From Psychrobium sp. MM17-31 (GTDB lineage Bacteria; Pseudomonadota; Gammaproteobacteria; Enterobacterales; Psychrobiaceae), in the NCBI RefSeq assembly GCF_022347785.1, contig NZ_JAKRGA010000006.1:1-64000 (forward strand): a DNA stretch of 64,000 nucleotides, given 5' to 3'. How positions within the stretch are numbered: the stretch's first letter is position 1; each line of letters starts with the position of its first letter. The notes beneath the pieces were generated by a model, which did not search any database, was not told the origin of the DNA, and saw nothing but the letters and a program-made list of their open reading frames with translations. Shown one piece after another: positions 46,552 through 55,185 of the stretch. Position numbers and translations under genes: made by a program.

Positions 46552-48936
46552 ATGATGAAACTAACTAGCAAGTTACAACTAAGTGCTTTGACTTTGGCAC
46601 TAGGTGTTTCAACTGCGGCACAAGCAGAACTGATTATCACCGAATATATCGAAGGTAGTAGTAACAATAAAGCGGTTGAATTAACAAATCGTGGCACAAC
46701 AACATTAGATTTAACTGGTTATGTGTTAAATCTTCACTCAAACGGCGGTACTGACGCTCGTAATCCTCAAGAACTTACTGGTGAATTAGCCGCTGGCGCA
46801 AGCATTGTAATTTACAATAGCAGAGCAACGGATTCATTTAAAAAACCAGCACCACAAGGTATTGAATCTTCAGTTACATTTTTCAACGGTGATGATGCAT
46901 TAACGCTGACGCTAAACGGTGTTGTTGTAGATAGCTTTGGTCAAGTTGGAACGGATCCTGGTTCTTCTTGGAGCGGTGCAAATGGGTTCGAAACTAAAGA
47001 CAAAACATTGCGCCGTCTTGAAAGCGTCACTACAGGCGACGTTATTACCTATGATGCCTTCCCTGGTGATGCACCTCAATGGCAAGTATTTGATAAAGAT
47101 ACTGCAGATGGTTTAGGTTGTGACGGCATTGAAGCTTGTGATGGTAGCGTTACACCACCAGTTGACCCTGTTGATCCGGTAGAGCCAACACCGCCAGTTG
47201 AGTTGCCAACGGCTGAGTCACCATTAGTTTTCTCTGAATACATCGAAGGCGGCAGTTTTAATAAAGCAATCGAAATTGGTAACACTAGCGATAGCGCATT
47301 AGATCTGACTGGCTATTCTGTAGCTATGTACTCTAATGGTGCGACAGATGCTAAGTACACATTAGATCTATCAGGTTCATTAACAGCCAAAGGTACTTTA
47401 GTTATTTATAACAAAGGTGCAGAAAACGCATTTAAGATTGCTGATGGTATCGAGTCAAACGTTACTGCATTTAACGGTGATGATGCGTTATTACTATTAT
47501 TAAATGGCGCTGTAGTTGATAGCTTTGGTCAACTAGGTACAGACCCTGGTACATCATGGTCAAGCGGTGACTTTAACTCTAAAGACAAGACACTACGTCG
47601 TAAAAACAGCGTAACTGCTGGTGACAAAGTGGTTGGCGATGCATACCCAGGTGCTGGCGCTAGCGAGTGGATCGTTTTAGCTAAAGACACTAGCGACGGC
47701 TTAGGCTGTATTGGTGATTTGGTATGTCCTGACGTTGAGCGTGTACCAGAAGAATTACCAAATGACGACGAGTGTACTAACTGTCCTACAGTAGCCAAAG
47801 TTGCTGATCGCAATACTTATGATGAGAACGTTTACTACGCTAACGCGCTTGTTGCTTCTGATGAAGAGCTACGTGGTGCAATTAACAAAGACATCAGTAA
47901 AGATCAGAAGAAACTAACTTACAGCGAAGTGTGGACTGTTGTTACTCATTCTGACGAAGATCCAACTGATGCTGGTAAAGTTATTGAAATTTACACTGGT
48001 CGTTCAATTGGTAAAGGTCTAAACGCAGGTAAGATCGGTAACAGCGGCGACGCTTGGAACCGTGAGCACGTTTGGGCGAAGAGCCATGGCTTCCCAGATC
48101 AAGGTCAATACGCTTACACAGATGCACATCATCTACGTCCAGCTGACGCTTCTGTAAACTCTGAGCGCAGTAATCTTGATTTCGATAACGGCGGTACGCC
48201 AATTACTGAAGCACCTGAAAATGCTAAAGATAGCGATTCATTTGAGCCACGCGATCAAATGAAAGGTGATGTAGCACGTATGCTGTTCTACATGGACGTG
48301 CGCTATGAAGGTGCCGCAGAAGATAAGACACCAGATCTTGTTCTTGTTGATCGCACTGGCACTGAAAACGGTACGCCAGAACTAGGTAAACTGTGTACGC
48401 TTTACGCTTGGCATCAAGCTGATCCAGTAAGTGACTGGGAGCGTAACCGAAACGACGTGGTATACGAGTTCCAAGGTAACCGTAATCCGTTCATCGATCG
48501 CCCTGAGTGGGTACAACAAATCTTCGGCGCTGCTTGTGGTGATGCACCTATCATAAACACTGCTCCTACGGTTGAAATTCCTACGGTTGACGCTGTAACT
48601 GAAGGTGATTCAGTATCTGTTACTGCAACAGCTGTTGACGCTGAAGGTGACGAGCTAACTTACCTATGGACACAAACAGCGGGTCCTGCTGTTGAGTTTG
48701 ACGCTACAAGTGCAACATTAAGCTTCACAGCGCCAGAAATTGATGAAGATACAATAGTAGCCTTCACGCTAGTCGTATCTGACGGTGAGTTCTCAGTTGA
48801 GAGTGGCGTATCTGTTGCTGTTGAAGCAAAACCAGCACCTATTCATCCAGCAGTTGCAGCGGCAATCGCTTACATCAAGCGTATTCTAGCTTACTTCGCT
48901 TGGTTGCAATCTCTGTTCTCTAAATTCTGGTTTTAA
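46552..48936 (+). CDS. Secreted endonuclease I-type nuclease with two lamin-tail domains
   Basis: A 794-residue extracellular nuclease. The signal peptide ends AQA. Two lamin-tail domains follow (about 25-135 and 225-340; LIITEYIEGSSNNKAVELTN and LVFSEYIEGGSFNKAIEIGN). An endonuclease I domain (about 420-645) has the active-site segment WNREHVWAKSHGFPDQGQYA and HHLRPADASVNSERSNLDF. An Ig/PKD-like domain lies at about 665-755. The C-terminus (AAAIAYIKRILAYFAWLQSL and an aromatic end) is not the GlyGly-CTERM found in its paralogue. It is expected to degrade extracellular DNA. GGAAAAC precedes the ATG pair. Confidence 0.9.
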   Translation: MMKLTSKLQLSALTLALGVSTAAQAELIITEYIEGSSNNKAVELTNRGTTTLDLTGYVLNLHSNGGTDARNPQELTGELAAGASIVIYNSRATDSFKKPAPQGIESSVTFFNGDDALTLTLNGVVVDSFGQVGTDPGSSWSGANGFETKDKTLRRLESVTTGDVITYDAFPGDAPQWQVFDKDTADGLGCDGIEACDGSVTPPVDPVDPVEPTPPVELPTAESPLVFSEYIEGGSFNKAIEIGNTSDSALDLTGYSVAMYSNGATDAKYTLDLSGSLTAKGTLVIYNKGAENAFKIADGIESNVTAFNGDDALLLLLNGAVVDSFGQLGTDPGTSWSSGDFNSKDKTLRRKNSVTAGDKVVGDAYPGAGASEWIVLAKDTSDGLGCIGDLVCPDVERVPEELPNDDECTNCPTVAKVADRNTYDENVYYANALVASDEELRGAINKDISKDQKKLTYSEVWTVVTHSDEDPTDAGKVIEIYTGRSIGKGLNAGKIGNSGDAWNREHVWAKSHGFPDQGQYAYTDAHHLRPADASVNSERSNLDFDNGGTPITEAPENAKDSDSFEPRDQMKGDVARMLFYMDVRYEGAAEDKTPDLVLVDRTGTENGTPELGKLCTLYAWHQADPVSDWERNRNDVVYEFQGNRNPFIDRPEWVQQIFGAACGDAPIINTAPTVEIPTVDAVTEGDSVSVTATAVDAEGDELTYLWTQTAGPAVEFDATSATLSFTAPEIDEDTIVAFTLVVSDGEFSVESGVSVAVEAKPAPIHPAVAAAIAYIKRILAYFAWLQSLFSKFWF

Positions 48937-48951
48937 TCACTAAATTTACTC

Positions 48952-48981
48952 AAGCCCAATTATTTAGGTAATTGGGCTTTA
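48952..48981 (+). terminator. Intrinsic terminator between the two nuclease genes
   Basis: Stem AAGCCCAATTA / TAATTGGGCTT with loop TTTAGG, followed by a weak T stretch. The second gene therefore probably has its own promoter in the following 110 bases, which also hold an inverted repeat (AAAACTCGA at 49009 and TCGAGTTTT at 49038). Confidence 0.75.
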
Positions 48982-49090
48982 TTGCTTTATAGCACGATTC
49001 TTGGAGTCAAAACTCGAGTTGAGATTGTATTCAATATTCGAGTTTTAACTTCGTTATAAGCGCTAGATGCGCATTAAATCATGGAAAACA

Positions 49091-51436
49091 ATGATGAAAA
49101 TGAAAAATAAGCTACAACTTAGCTCATTAGCTTTCGCATTAGGAATGACTGGAGTAGCAAATGCTAATCTGATTATTACCGAATATGTCGAAGGTGGAAG
49201 CAGCAATAAAGCCGTAGAATTAACTAACCGTGGTTCTGCAACTATAGATTTAACGGGATACGTTTTAAATCTTCATTCTAATGGAAAAACAGAAGCTTCG
49301 AACCCTCAAGCATTAACAGGTACTTTGGAAGCAGGAAAGAGCATTGTTATATACAATGCGAATGCAACAGATGCATTCAAAAAGCCTGCTCCTCAAGGAA
49401 TTGAATCAACCGTTACTTTTTTTAATGGTGATGATGCATTAACGCTAACCTTAAATGGTGCAGTTGTTGATAGTTTTGGTCAGGTAGGGACAGATCCTGG
49501 TTCATCGTGGGATGGCCCAAATGGTTTTGCTACTTCGAATAAGACACTGCGACGCCTAGAAAGTGTTACTTCTGGTGATACTGTAGTTGATGATGCATTT
49601 CCAGGAGATACACCAGAGTGGCAAGTGTTTGATCAAGATACTTCAGACGGCATCGGTTGTGATGGCGTTGCAGCTTGTGCTGGAAGTACACCGACACCAA
49701 CACCGGAGCCAACACCTACACCAACGCTAGAGAGTGTTGAATCACCTTTAATTTTCTCTGAGTATGTAGAAGGTGGAAGTAACAATAAAGCGATTGAGAT
49801 TGCTAACACTTCTGACGCAGCGGTTGATTTAACAGGATACAAGGTATCACTTCACTCGAATGGTAAAGAGTTTAACGATCCAACCTCTACTTATGAAATG
49901 TCAGGCTCATTAGGGCCAAAGGAAGTCTTTGTTCTTTATAATTCTGGCGCAGCAGATGAATTCAAAATCCTTAAAGGCGCAGAGTCTAATGTGACGTGGT
50001 TTAATGGTGATGATGCCCTGCTACTGACGCTAAACGATAAAATAGTCGATAGTTTCGGTCAATTAGGTACAGATCCAGGTTCTTCTTGGGAAAGCGGTGA
50101 CTTTAATACAAAAGATAAGACTCTGCGTCGTAAAGACAGTGTAGTGGCTGGTGATAAAGCTCCTGCTGACGAATACCCTGGGACAGGTGTGAATGAATGG
50201 GTTGTGTTAGCCAAAGACACCAGTAATGGCTTAGGTTGCATTGGTGAAGGAGAATGTACAGATGTGGAGCTTGTTGATAGCGAGGCTGCAAGCGGTGTTT
50301 GTAGTAACTGCCCTGAATTGACGACTGTAGCCAAGCAAGAAGAGTATGATGAGAATAAGTACTACGCTAATGCTTTGGTAGCTGAAGGTGCTGCTTTACG
50401 TGCTGCTATTAATAAAGATATTAGTAAAGATCATAAGCAATTAACTTACAGTGAAGTTTGGACTGTTGTTACACATTCAGATGAAGATCCAACAGACGAT
50501 ACAAAGGTTGTTTTAATATACAAAGGCACCTCTATTGGTAAAGGGCTGAATGCTGGTTTAGCGGGTAATGGCGGTGATAACTGGAATCGCGAACATGTAT
50601 GGTCTAAGAGCCATGGCTTCCCTGATCAAGACCAATGGGCTTATACCGATGCCCATCACCTTCGTCCAGCAGATGCATCAATTAATTCTGAACGTAGCAA
50701 TCTTGATTTTAATGAAGGTGGTGAAGCTTTAACTGAAGCGCCTGAAAATAAGAAAGATAATGATTCATTCGAACCACGTGATGAGGTGAAAGGTGACGTT
50801 GCTCGTATGATGTTCTACATGGATGTGCGCTATGAAGGCGCTGCTTCTGACAATACGCCAAATCTAGTATTGGTTAAGGACGAAGTAACTGAGAGCGGTG
50901 AGCCAGAGTTTGGTAACCTTTGTACACTTTACAAGTGGCATCAAGAAGATCCTGTGAGTGATTTTGAGAAAAATCGTAATAATGTAGTATACGAGTTTCA
51001 AGGTAACCGTAATCCATTTATTGACCGTCCTGAGTGGGTTCAAGAAATTTTCGGCCCAGCCTGTGGTGATGCGCCGAATCTTCCTCCAGTAATTGGTACT
51101 ATTGAAACAGTGCTAGTTGATGAAGGCGAGTCAGTTACTATAACTTTGCCAGTTACAGACGCAGAAGGTGATGAAGTTACTTATCTATGGGCTCAAACAG
51201 GTGGTTATGATGTGGAGTTTAATGCAACAACTAATGAACTAACTTTTACTGCACCAAATGTTAAAGGTGACGCAAAGTTAAGCTTTAGCCTAACAGCAAG
51301 TGATGGTACTACTAGCGCGACTGGTAATGTAGATGTCATCGTATCTGCGAACCGCAACACCAGCAGTGGTGGTATTGGTGCGTTTGTATTAGCACTAGCT
51401 GCAATGGTATTTGTTAGAAAACGTAAACTTGCATAA
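49091..51436 (+). CDS. Secreted endonuclease I-type nuclease with GlyGly-CTERM tail
   Basis: A 781-residue paralogue of the upstream gene with the same domain order: signal peptide, two lamin-tail domains, a TP-rich linker, the endonuclease I domain (WNREHVWSKSHGFPDQDQWA, HHLRPADASINSERSNLDF) and an Ig-like domain. It ends in SSGGIGAFVLALAAMVFVRK-type sequence: a Gly-Gly motif, one membrane helix and a basic end. That is the GlyGly-CTERM signal processed by rhombosortase after type II secretion. ATG at 49091 is chosen over 49067 because the same GGAAAACAATG leader precedes it as in the first gene. Confidence 0.9.
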   Translation: MMKMKNKLQLSSLAFALGMTGVANANLIITEYVEGGSSNKAVELTNRGSATIDLTGYVLNLHSNGKTEASNPQALTGTLEAGKSIVIYNANATDAFKKPAPQGIESTVTFFNGDDALTLTLNGAVVDSFGQVGTDPGSSWDGPNGFATSNKTLRRLESVTSGDTVVDDAFPGDTPEWQVFDQDTSDGIGCDGVAACAGSTPTPTPEPTPTPTLESVESPLIFSEYVEGGSNNKAIEIANTSDAAVDLTGYKVSLHSNGKEFNDPTSTYEMSGSLGPKEVFVLYNSGAADEFKILKGAESNVTWFNGDDALLLTLNDKIVDSFGQLGTDPGSSWESGDFNTKDKTLRRKDSVVAGDKAPADEYPGTGVNEWVVLAKDTSNGLGCIGEGECTDVELVDSEAASGVCSNCPELTTVAKQEEYDENKYYANALVAEGAALRAAINKDISKDHKQLTYSEVWTVVTHSDEDPTDDTKVVLIYKGTSIGKGLNAGLAGNGGDNWNREHVWSKSHGFPDQDQWAYTDAHHLRPADASINSERSNLDFNEGGEALTEAPENKKDNDSFEPRDEVKGDVARMMFYMDVRYEGAASDNTPNLVLVKDEVTESGEPEFGNLCTLYKWHQEDPVSDFEKNRNNVVYEFQGNRNPFIDRPEWVQEIFGPACGDAPNLPPVIGTIETVLVDEGESVTITLPVTDAEGDEVTYLWAQTGGYDVEFNATTNELTFTAPNVKGDAKLSFSLTASDGTTSATGNVDVIVSANRNTSSGGIGAFVLALAAMVFVRKRKLA

Positions 51437-51458
51437 TTATCAAAATACCTAGATAAAC

Positions 51459-51494
51459 AAAAAGCCCAAATAACATTGTTATTTGGGCTTTTTT
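51459..51494. terminator. Bidirectional terminator between nuclease and ridA
   Basis: Stem AAGCCCAAATAAC / GTTATTTGGGCTT with loop ATT, a T run on the right and an A run on the left. It serves the plus-strand nuclease and the minus-strand ridA operon. Confidence 0.9.
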
Positions 51495-51513
51495 AATGGG
51501 GTTGGAAAATGGT

Positions 51514-51897
51514 TTATAGAACCATTACACCGTCCATTTCTACTTGGCTGCCTTTTGGCAGTGCGCTCACTTCAATGGCCGCACGTGCTGGATAAGGTTG
51601 CTCGAAGTAGCGAGACATTACATCATTAACAGTCGCGAAGTTGCTTAGGTCTGTCATAAAGATGTTTAACTTTACGATGTCATTCATGCTGCCGCCGGCT
51701 GCTTTGGTTACAGCAGTTAGGTTGTCAAATACCTGAACAACTTGGGCTTCAAAATCTTCGCTAACCATTTCCATTGTCGATGGTACTAATGGGATCTGGC
51801 CAGATAGGTATACTGTATTGTCAACTTTTACCGCTTGGCTGTAGGTACCGATTGCCGCTGGCGCGTTGTCTGTTGCAATGATTTCTTTATTTGCCAT
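51514..51897 (-). CDS. ridA: Rid family enamine/imine deaminase
   Basis: RidA hydrolyses reactive enamines such as 2-aminoacrylate. The 127-residue trimer-forming protein shows the family pattern [20 protein letters not shown], then [20 protein letters not shown] and the Arg-containing [19 protein letters not shown]. It follows spoT by 18 bases and closes the gmk-rpoZ-spoT-ridA run. Confidence 0.95.
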   Translation of the reverse strand: MANKEIIATDNAPAAIGTYSQAVKVDNTVYLSGQIPLVPSTMEMVSEDFEAQVVQVFDNLTAVTKAAGGSMNDIVKLNIFMTDLSNFATVNDVMSRYFEQPYPARAAIEVSALPKGSQVEMDGVMVL

Positions 51898-51915
51898 TTT
51901 TGTTCTCTCTAAAAG

Positions 51916-54006
51916 TTAGTGTTTGATACGTTGTACTTTGATTACGTCGGTTAATACGCGCACTCGGCGGAATACGTTGGCGAGATGGATGCGATCGTTA
52001 ACGCTGATAGTCGCGTCAATCATGTAAATCTTGCCTTCTTTCTCTTCGGTGTTCATCGAGTGGATGTTAGCACCAGCTTTGGAGATAGCGGTAGTTACTG
52101 CTGCTAGAATACCTTGGTGGTTAATCATCTCGATGCGTACGCGTGTTACGTATTCTTCTTCGCTATCGTTATCCCATTCAACGTGGACGTATTTGTCTTT
52201 TTCTTTCTCAAAACCAGAAATATTGGCACAAGATTCGATGTGAATCACTAAGCCTTTACCTGGGCTTAAGTGAGCAATTACAGGATCACCAGGAATCGGT
52301 CGACAACACTTGGCGTATGACACAAGCATGCCGTCCGCACCTTTAATTGAAACGCGTTGTTGATCGGCATCCATTAGCCCATCGGCGAGCTGGTGGGCAA
52401 TGGCAAAGCTCATTGCGTTGCCTAAGCCGATATTTGATAGCAGTTCATCGAAGGATTCGTTGTTGGTGTCTTTAACAACCTGCGCCACGCGCTCTTGATC
52501 TAGGGTGTCTAAATCGATATCGCCCATCGCGTGTTTGAGTAGACGACGACCTAAGCGAATAGATTCTTGCGTGTGACGGTTCTTCAGCACGTTTCTGATT
52601 TTAGAACGCGCACGAGCTGTTACCACGAAATTTAGCCATGCTGCATTGGGCTGTGAACCTGGTGCAGTAATGATTTCAACGGTTTGACCACTGGTCAGTG
52701 GTTGACTCAGTGGGTAGGCTTGGCGATTGACGCGAGAACCAACACAAGCATTACCGACATCGGTGTGTACGGCATAAGCAAAGTCGACTGGCGTTGAACC
52801 TGCAGGCAGTTCTAACAAGTTGCCATCTGGCGTGAATACGTAGATTTCGTCAGGGAATAAATCGGTTTTAACGTTTTCGATAAATTCGAAAGAGTTACCG
52901 GCGCTTTGTTGTAATTCAAGTAGGCTTTGAACCCAGCGACGAGCGCGAACTTGCGCGGTGGTACCTTGTGAATCATCGTTTTTGTAGACCCAATGCGCTG
53001 CAACACCTTTATCCGCCATTTGATCCATGTGATCGGTACGGATTTGAATCTCTACTGGAATACCGTGTGGACCAAGTAAAGAAGTGTGGAGCGATTGATA
53101 GCCATTGGCTTTGGGTAGAGCGATGTAATCTTTGAAGCGACCAGGACGTGGCTTAAACAAGGTGTGCATAGCGCCTAGACTGCGGTAACAGGTATCGATA
53201 TCGTCAACGATAATACGGAAGGCGTAAATATCCATCACGTCTTCAAACTGAATTTCCTTACTGCGCATCTTGTTGTAGATGGAGTAGAGATTCTTTTGAC
53301 GGCCGACAATCTTCGCATCGATATTGGCTTCTTCTAAACGGCCGAGAATTTCCTGTTTAACGTTTTCAAGAACTTCTTTGCGGTTGCCTTTGGCGTGTTT
53401 CACAACTTCGTTCAGTACGCGGAAGCGATTTGGATAAAGGCCTTTAAAGCCTAATTCTTCGAGTTCGTACTTAATGTTGTGAATACCAAGGCGATTGGCA
53501 ATTGGCGCGTAAATATCTAGTGTTTCACGCGCGATGCGGCGACGTTTGTCAGGGCGTAAAGAACCCAAGGTGCGCATGTTGTGCGTGCGATCAGCAAGTT
53601 TGATTAAGATAACGCGTAGGTCTTGAACCATCGCCATCATCATCTTGCGGAAGTTCTCTGCTTGCGCTTCTTTTTTATCGCGGAATTTGAGCTTGTCGAG
53701 CTTTGAAACGCCTTCAACCAATTCGCCTACGGTTTCACCAAATTGCGCCGCCAGCTCTTCTTGAGTGACTTCGGTATCTTCGATGACATCGTGCAGCAGA
53801 GCTGCCATTAAGGTTTCATGATCGAGACGCATGTCTGCCAAAATTTGGCAAACAGCGACGGGGTGAGTTACATAAGGTTCGCCCGATGAGCGAAATTGAC
53901 CTTCGTGTGCCGCGTGCGCGACTTTGTAAGCTTCAATGATTTGCTCGACTTGAGCAGGTTCGAGGTAGCTGGATGCCACCTCAACAAGGTTTTCTATTAG
54001 ATACAA
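51916..54006 (-). CDS. spoT: Bifunctional (p)ppGpp synthetase/hydrolase SpoT
   Basis: SpoT sets the level of the alarmone (p)ppGpp. The 696-residue protein has an HD hydrolase domain with ALLHDVIEDTEVTQEELA near residue 67, and a synthetase domain with YQSLHTSLLGPHGIPVEIQI. A TGS domain (PDGNLLELPAGSTPVDFAYA), a zinc-finger/helical region and a C-terminal ACT domain complete it. The intact HD residues mark it as SpoT rather than RelA. It lies 34 bases after rpoZ, as in E. coli. Confidence 0.97.
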   Translation of the reverse strand: MYLIENLVEVASSYLEPAQVEQIIEAYKVAHAAHEGQFRSSGEPYVTHPVAVCQILADMRLDHETLMAALLHDVIEDTEVTQEELAAQFGETVGELVEGVSKLDKLKFRDKKEAQAENFRKMMMAMVQDLRVILIKLADRTHNMRTLGSLRPDKRRRIARETLDIYAPIANRLGIHNIKYELEELGFKGLYPNRFRVLNEVVKHAKGNRKEVLENVKQEILGRLEEANIDAKIVGRQKNLYSIYNKMRSKEIQFEDVMDIYAFRIIVDDIDTCYRSLGAMHTLFKPRPGRFKDYIALPKANGYQSLHTSLLGPHGIPVEIQIRTDHMDQMADKGVAAHWVYKNDDSQGTTAQVRARRWVQSLLELQQSAGNSFEFIENVKTDLFPDEIYVFTPDGNLLELPAGSTPVDFAYAVHTDVGNACVGSRVNRQAYPLSQPLTSGQTVEIITAPGSQPNAAWLNFVVTARARSKIRNVLKNRHTQESIRLGRRLLKHAMGDIDLDTLDQERVAQVVKDTNNESFDELLSNIGLGNAMSFAIAHQLADGLMDADQQRVSIKGADGMLVSYAKCCRPIPGDPVIAHLSPGKGLVIHIESCANISGFEKEKDKYVHVEWDNDSEEEYVTRVRIEMINHQGILAAVTTAISKAGANIHSMNTEEKEGKIYMIDATISVNDRIHLANVFRRVRVLTDVIKVQRIKH

Positions 54007-54040
54007 TGTTCACCCCGACGTTGAAAAGGATGAAGCGGTA

Positions 54041-54322
54041 TTACTCGCTGATACGGCCTTCTGCAATGGCAGCTACCGCAGCTAGTTCTGCTGCTTCTTG
54101 TTCGCGTTGAACCACACGCTCACACTCATCCATTGTTTCGTTGGTCACTAGACCTTTTTCAATTTCACGAAGTGCAATTACTGTTGGTTTATCGTTTTCT
54201 TCGTCTACTAGAGCGTCTTGGCCGCCGTTTGCTAACTGACGAGCACGACGTGCTGCTGTTAGGATTAAATCAAAACGGTTGCCAACTTGATCTAAAGCAT
54301 CTTCAACTGTTACGCGAGCCAT
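54041..54322 (-). CDS. rpoZ: RNA polymerase omega subunit
   Basis: The 93-residue omega subunit, which helps assemble RNA polymerase and forms part of a ppGpp site. It shows [20 protein letters not shown] and the conserved [15 protein letters not shown]. The short C-terminal tail is acidic and Ala-rich. It precedes spoT, linking the ppGpp target and its synthetase in one operon. Confidence 0.97.
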   Translation of the reverse strand: MARVTVEDALDQVGNRFDLILTAARRARQLANGGQDALVDEENDKPTVIALREIEKGLVTNETMDECERVVQREQEAAELAAVAAIAEGRISE

Positions 54323-54361
54323 GGAAACTCCTAAATTTATCTGTATAAAAAATGACGCAAA

Positions 54362-54390
54362 AGTATACTCGATTTGAGTTACTGCGCCAA
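54362..54390 (-). promoter_or_regulatory. Putative rpoZ-spoT promoter
   Basis: On the minus strand TTGGCG (54390-54385) and TATACT (54367-54362) are separated by 17 bases and lie 40 bases upstream of the rpoZ ATG. The -35 box overlaps the last codons of gmk. Position and spacing are ideal; function is inferred. Confidence 0.5.
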
Positions 54391-55005
54391 TAGATCTTTT
54401 AACATATCACTGTGTTTTAGTGATTGTTGTGCTCTAGCTAGACGATTGCCATTGATAATAGCACTAAAATCGACTAATGCTTGTTCGAAATCATCATTAA
54501 TAATCAAATAATCGTATTCGTCGTAATGCGACATTTCGCTTACCGCTTGTTGCATACGCGAAGCGATCACTTCATCACTGTCGGTACCACGACCTACAAG
54601 ACGGCGCTCTAGCTCGGTGCGCGATGGCGGCATAATGAAAATGCCTTTCGCTTGTGGCATTAGTTCTTTCACTTGGCGAGCACCTTGCCAGTCGATATCT
54701 AAGAATACATCGATGCCGTTGGCCAATTGCTCTTCAATAACAGTGCGTGAAGTACCGTAGTAATTATCGAATACTTGCGCCCACTCAAAAAACACGCCTT
54801 CATCGATTAGTGATTTAAATTGCTCAACGTCTACAAAGTGATAGTGAACACCGTTTTCTTCTCCCGGACGTGGTTGACGGGTGGTGTGAGACACGGACAC
54901 TTGGAGATCGTTGTTGGTATTCTTTTGAATCAATGCCGAAATTAAGCTCGATTTACCTGCACCACTTGGGGCAGAAACAATGTAAAGGGTGCCTAGTGCG
55001 GCCAT
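54379..55005 (-). CDS. gmk: Guanylate kinase
   Basis: Gmk phosphorylates GMP to GDP. ATG at 55005 has GGAGA upstream and gives [20 protein letters not shown], the usual start; the reading can be extended upstream by 25 codons but nothing supports that. The 208 residues match E. coli (207). The P-loop is [12 protein letters not shown], and GMP-binding residues lie in [17 protein letters not shown]. It is first in the gmk-rpoZ-spoT-ridA cluster. Confidence 0.96.
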   Translation of the reverse strand: MAALGTLYIVSAPSGAGKSSLISALIQKNTNNDLQVSVSHTTRQPRPGEENGVHYHFVDVEQFKSLIDEGVFFEWAQVFDNYYGTSRTVIEEQLANGIDVFLDIDWQGARQVKELMPQAKGIFIMPPSRTELERRLVGRGTDSDEVIASRMQQAVSEMSHYDEYDYLIINDDFEQALVDFSAIINGNRLARAQQSLKHSDMLKDLLAQ

Positions 55006-55185
55006 GAACGTCTCCAAAGAAATAACCATAAAAATAATGTTACAAATATACCGTATTTCATCGCTGATGCCCATTGGCAATGTGTCTTATCGATAATTTT
55101 TGTGCGCCAGTGCTATTGCTACTTGCTATTGCTAATTTTTTGCGAGATAACAAGGCATTATTTTGAGGTGTTACAAGGTTTTTAC

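Noticed and set aside
46374-46568. 64-residue ORF with a hydrophobic stretch ahead of the first nuclease
   Set aside because: No ribosome binding site, AT-rich regulatory surroundings, and it runs into the nuclease start in another frame. The second nuclease has no counterpart.
49009-49046. Riboswitch or attenuator ahead of the second nuclease
   Set aside because: A 9-bp inverted repeat is present, but there is no known riboswitch core and no T run after it.
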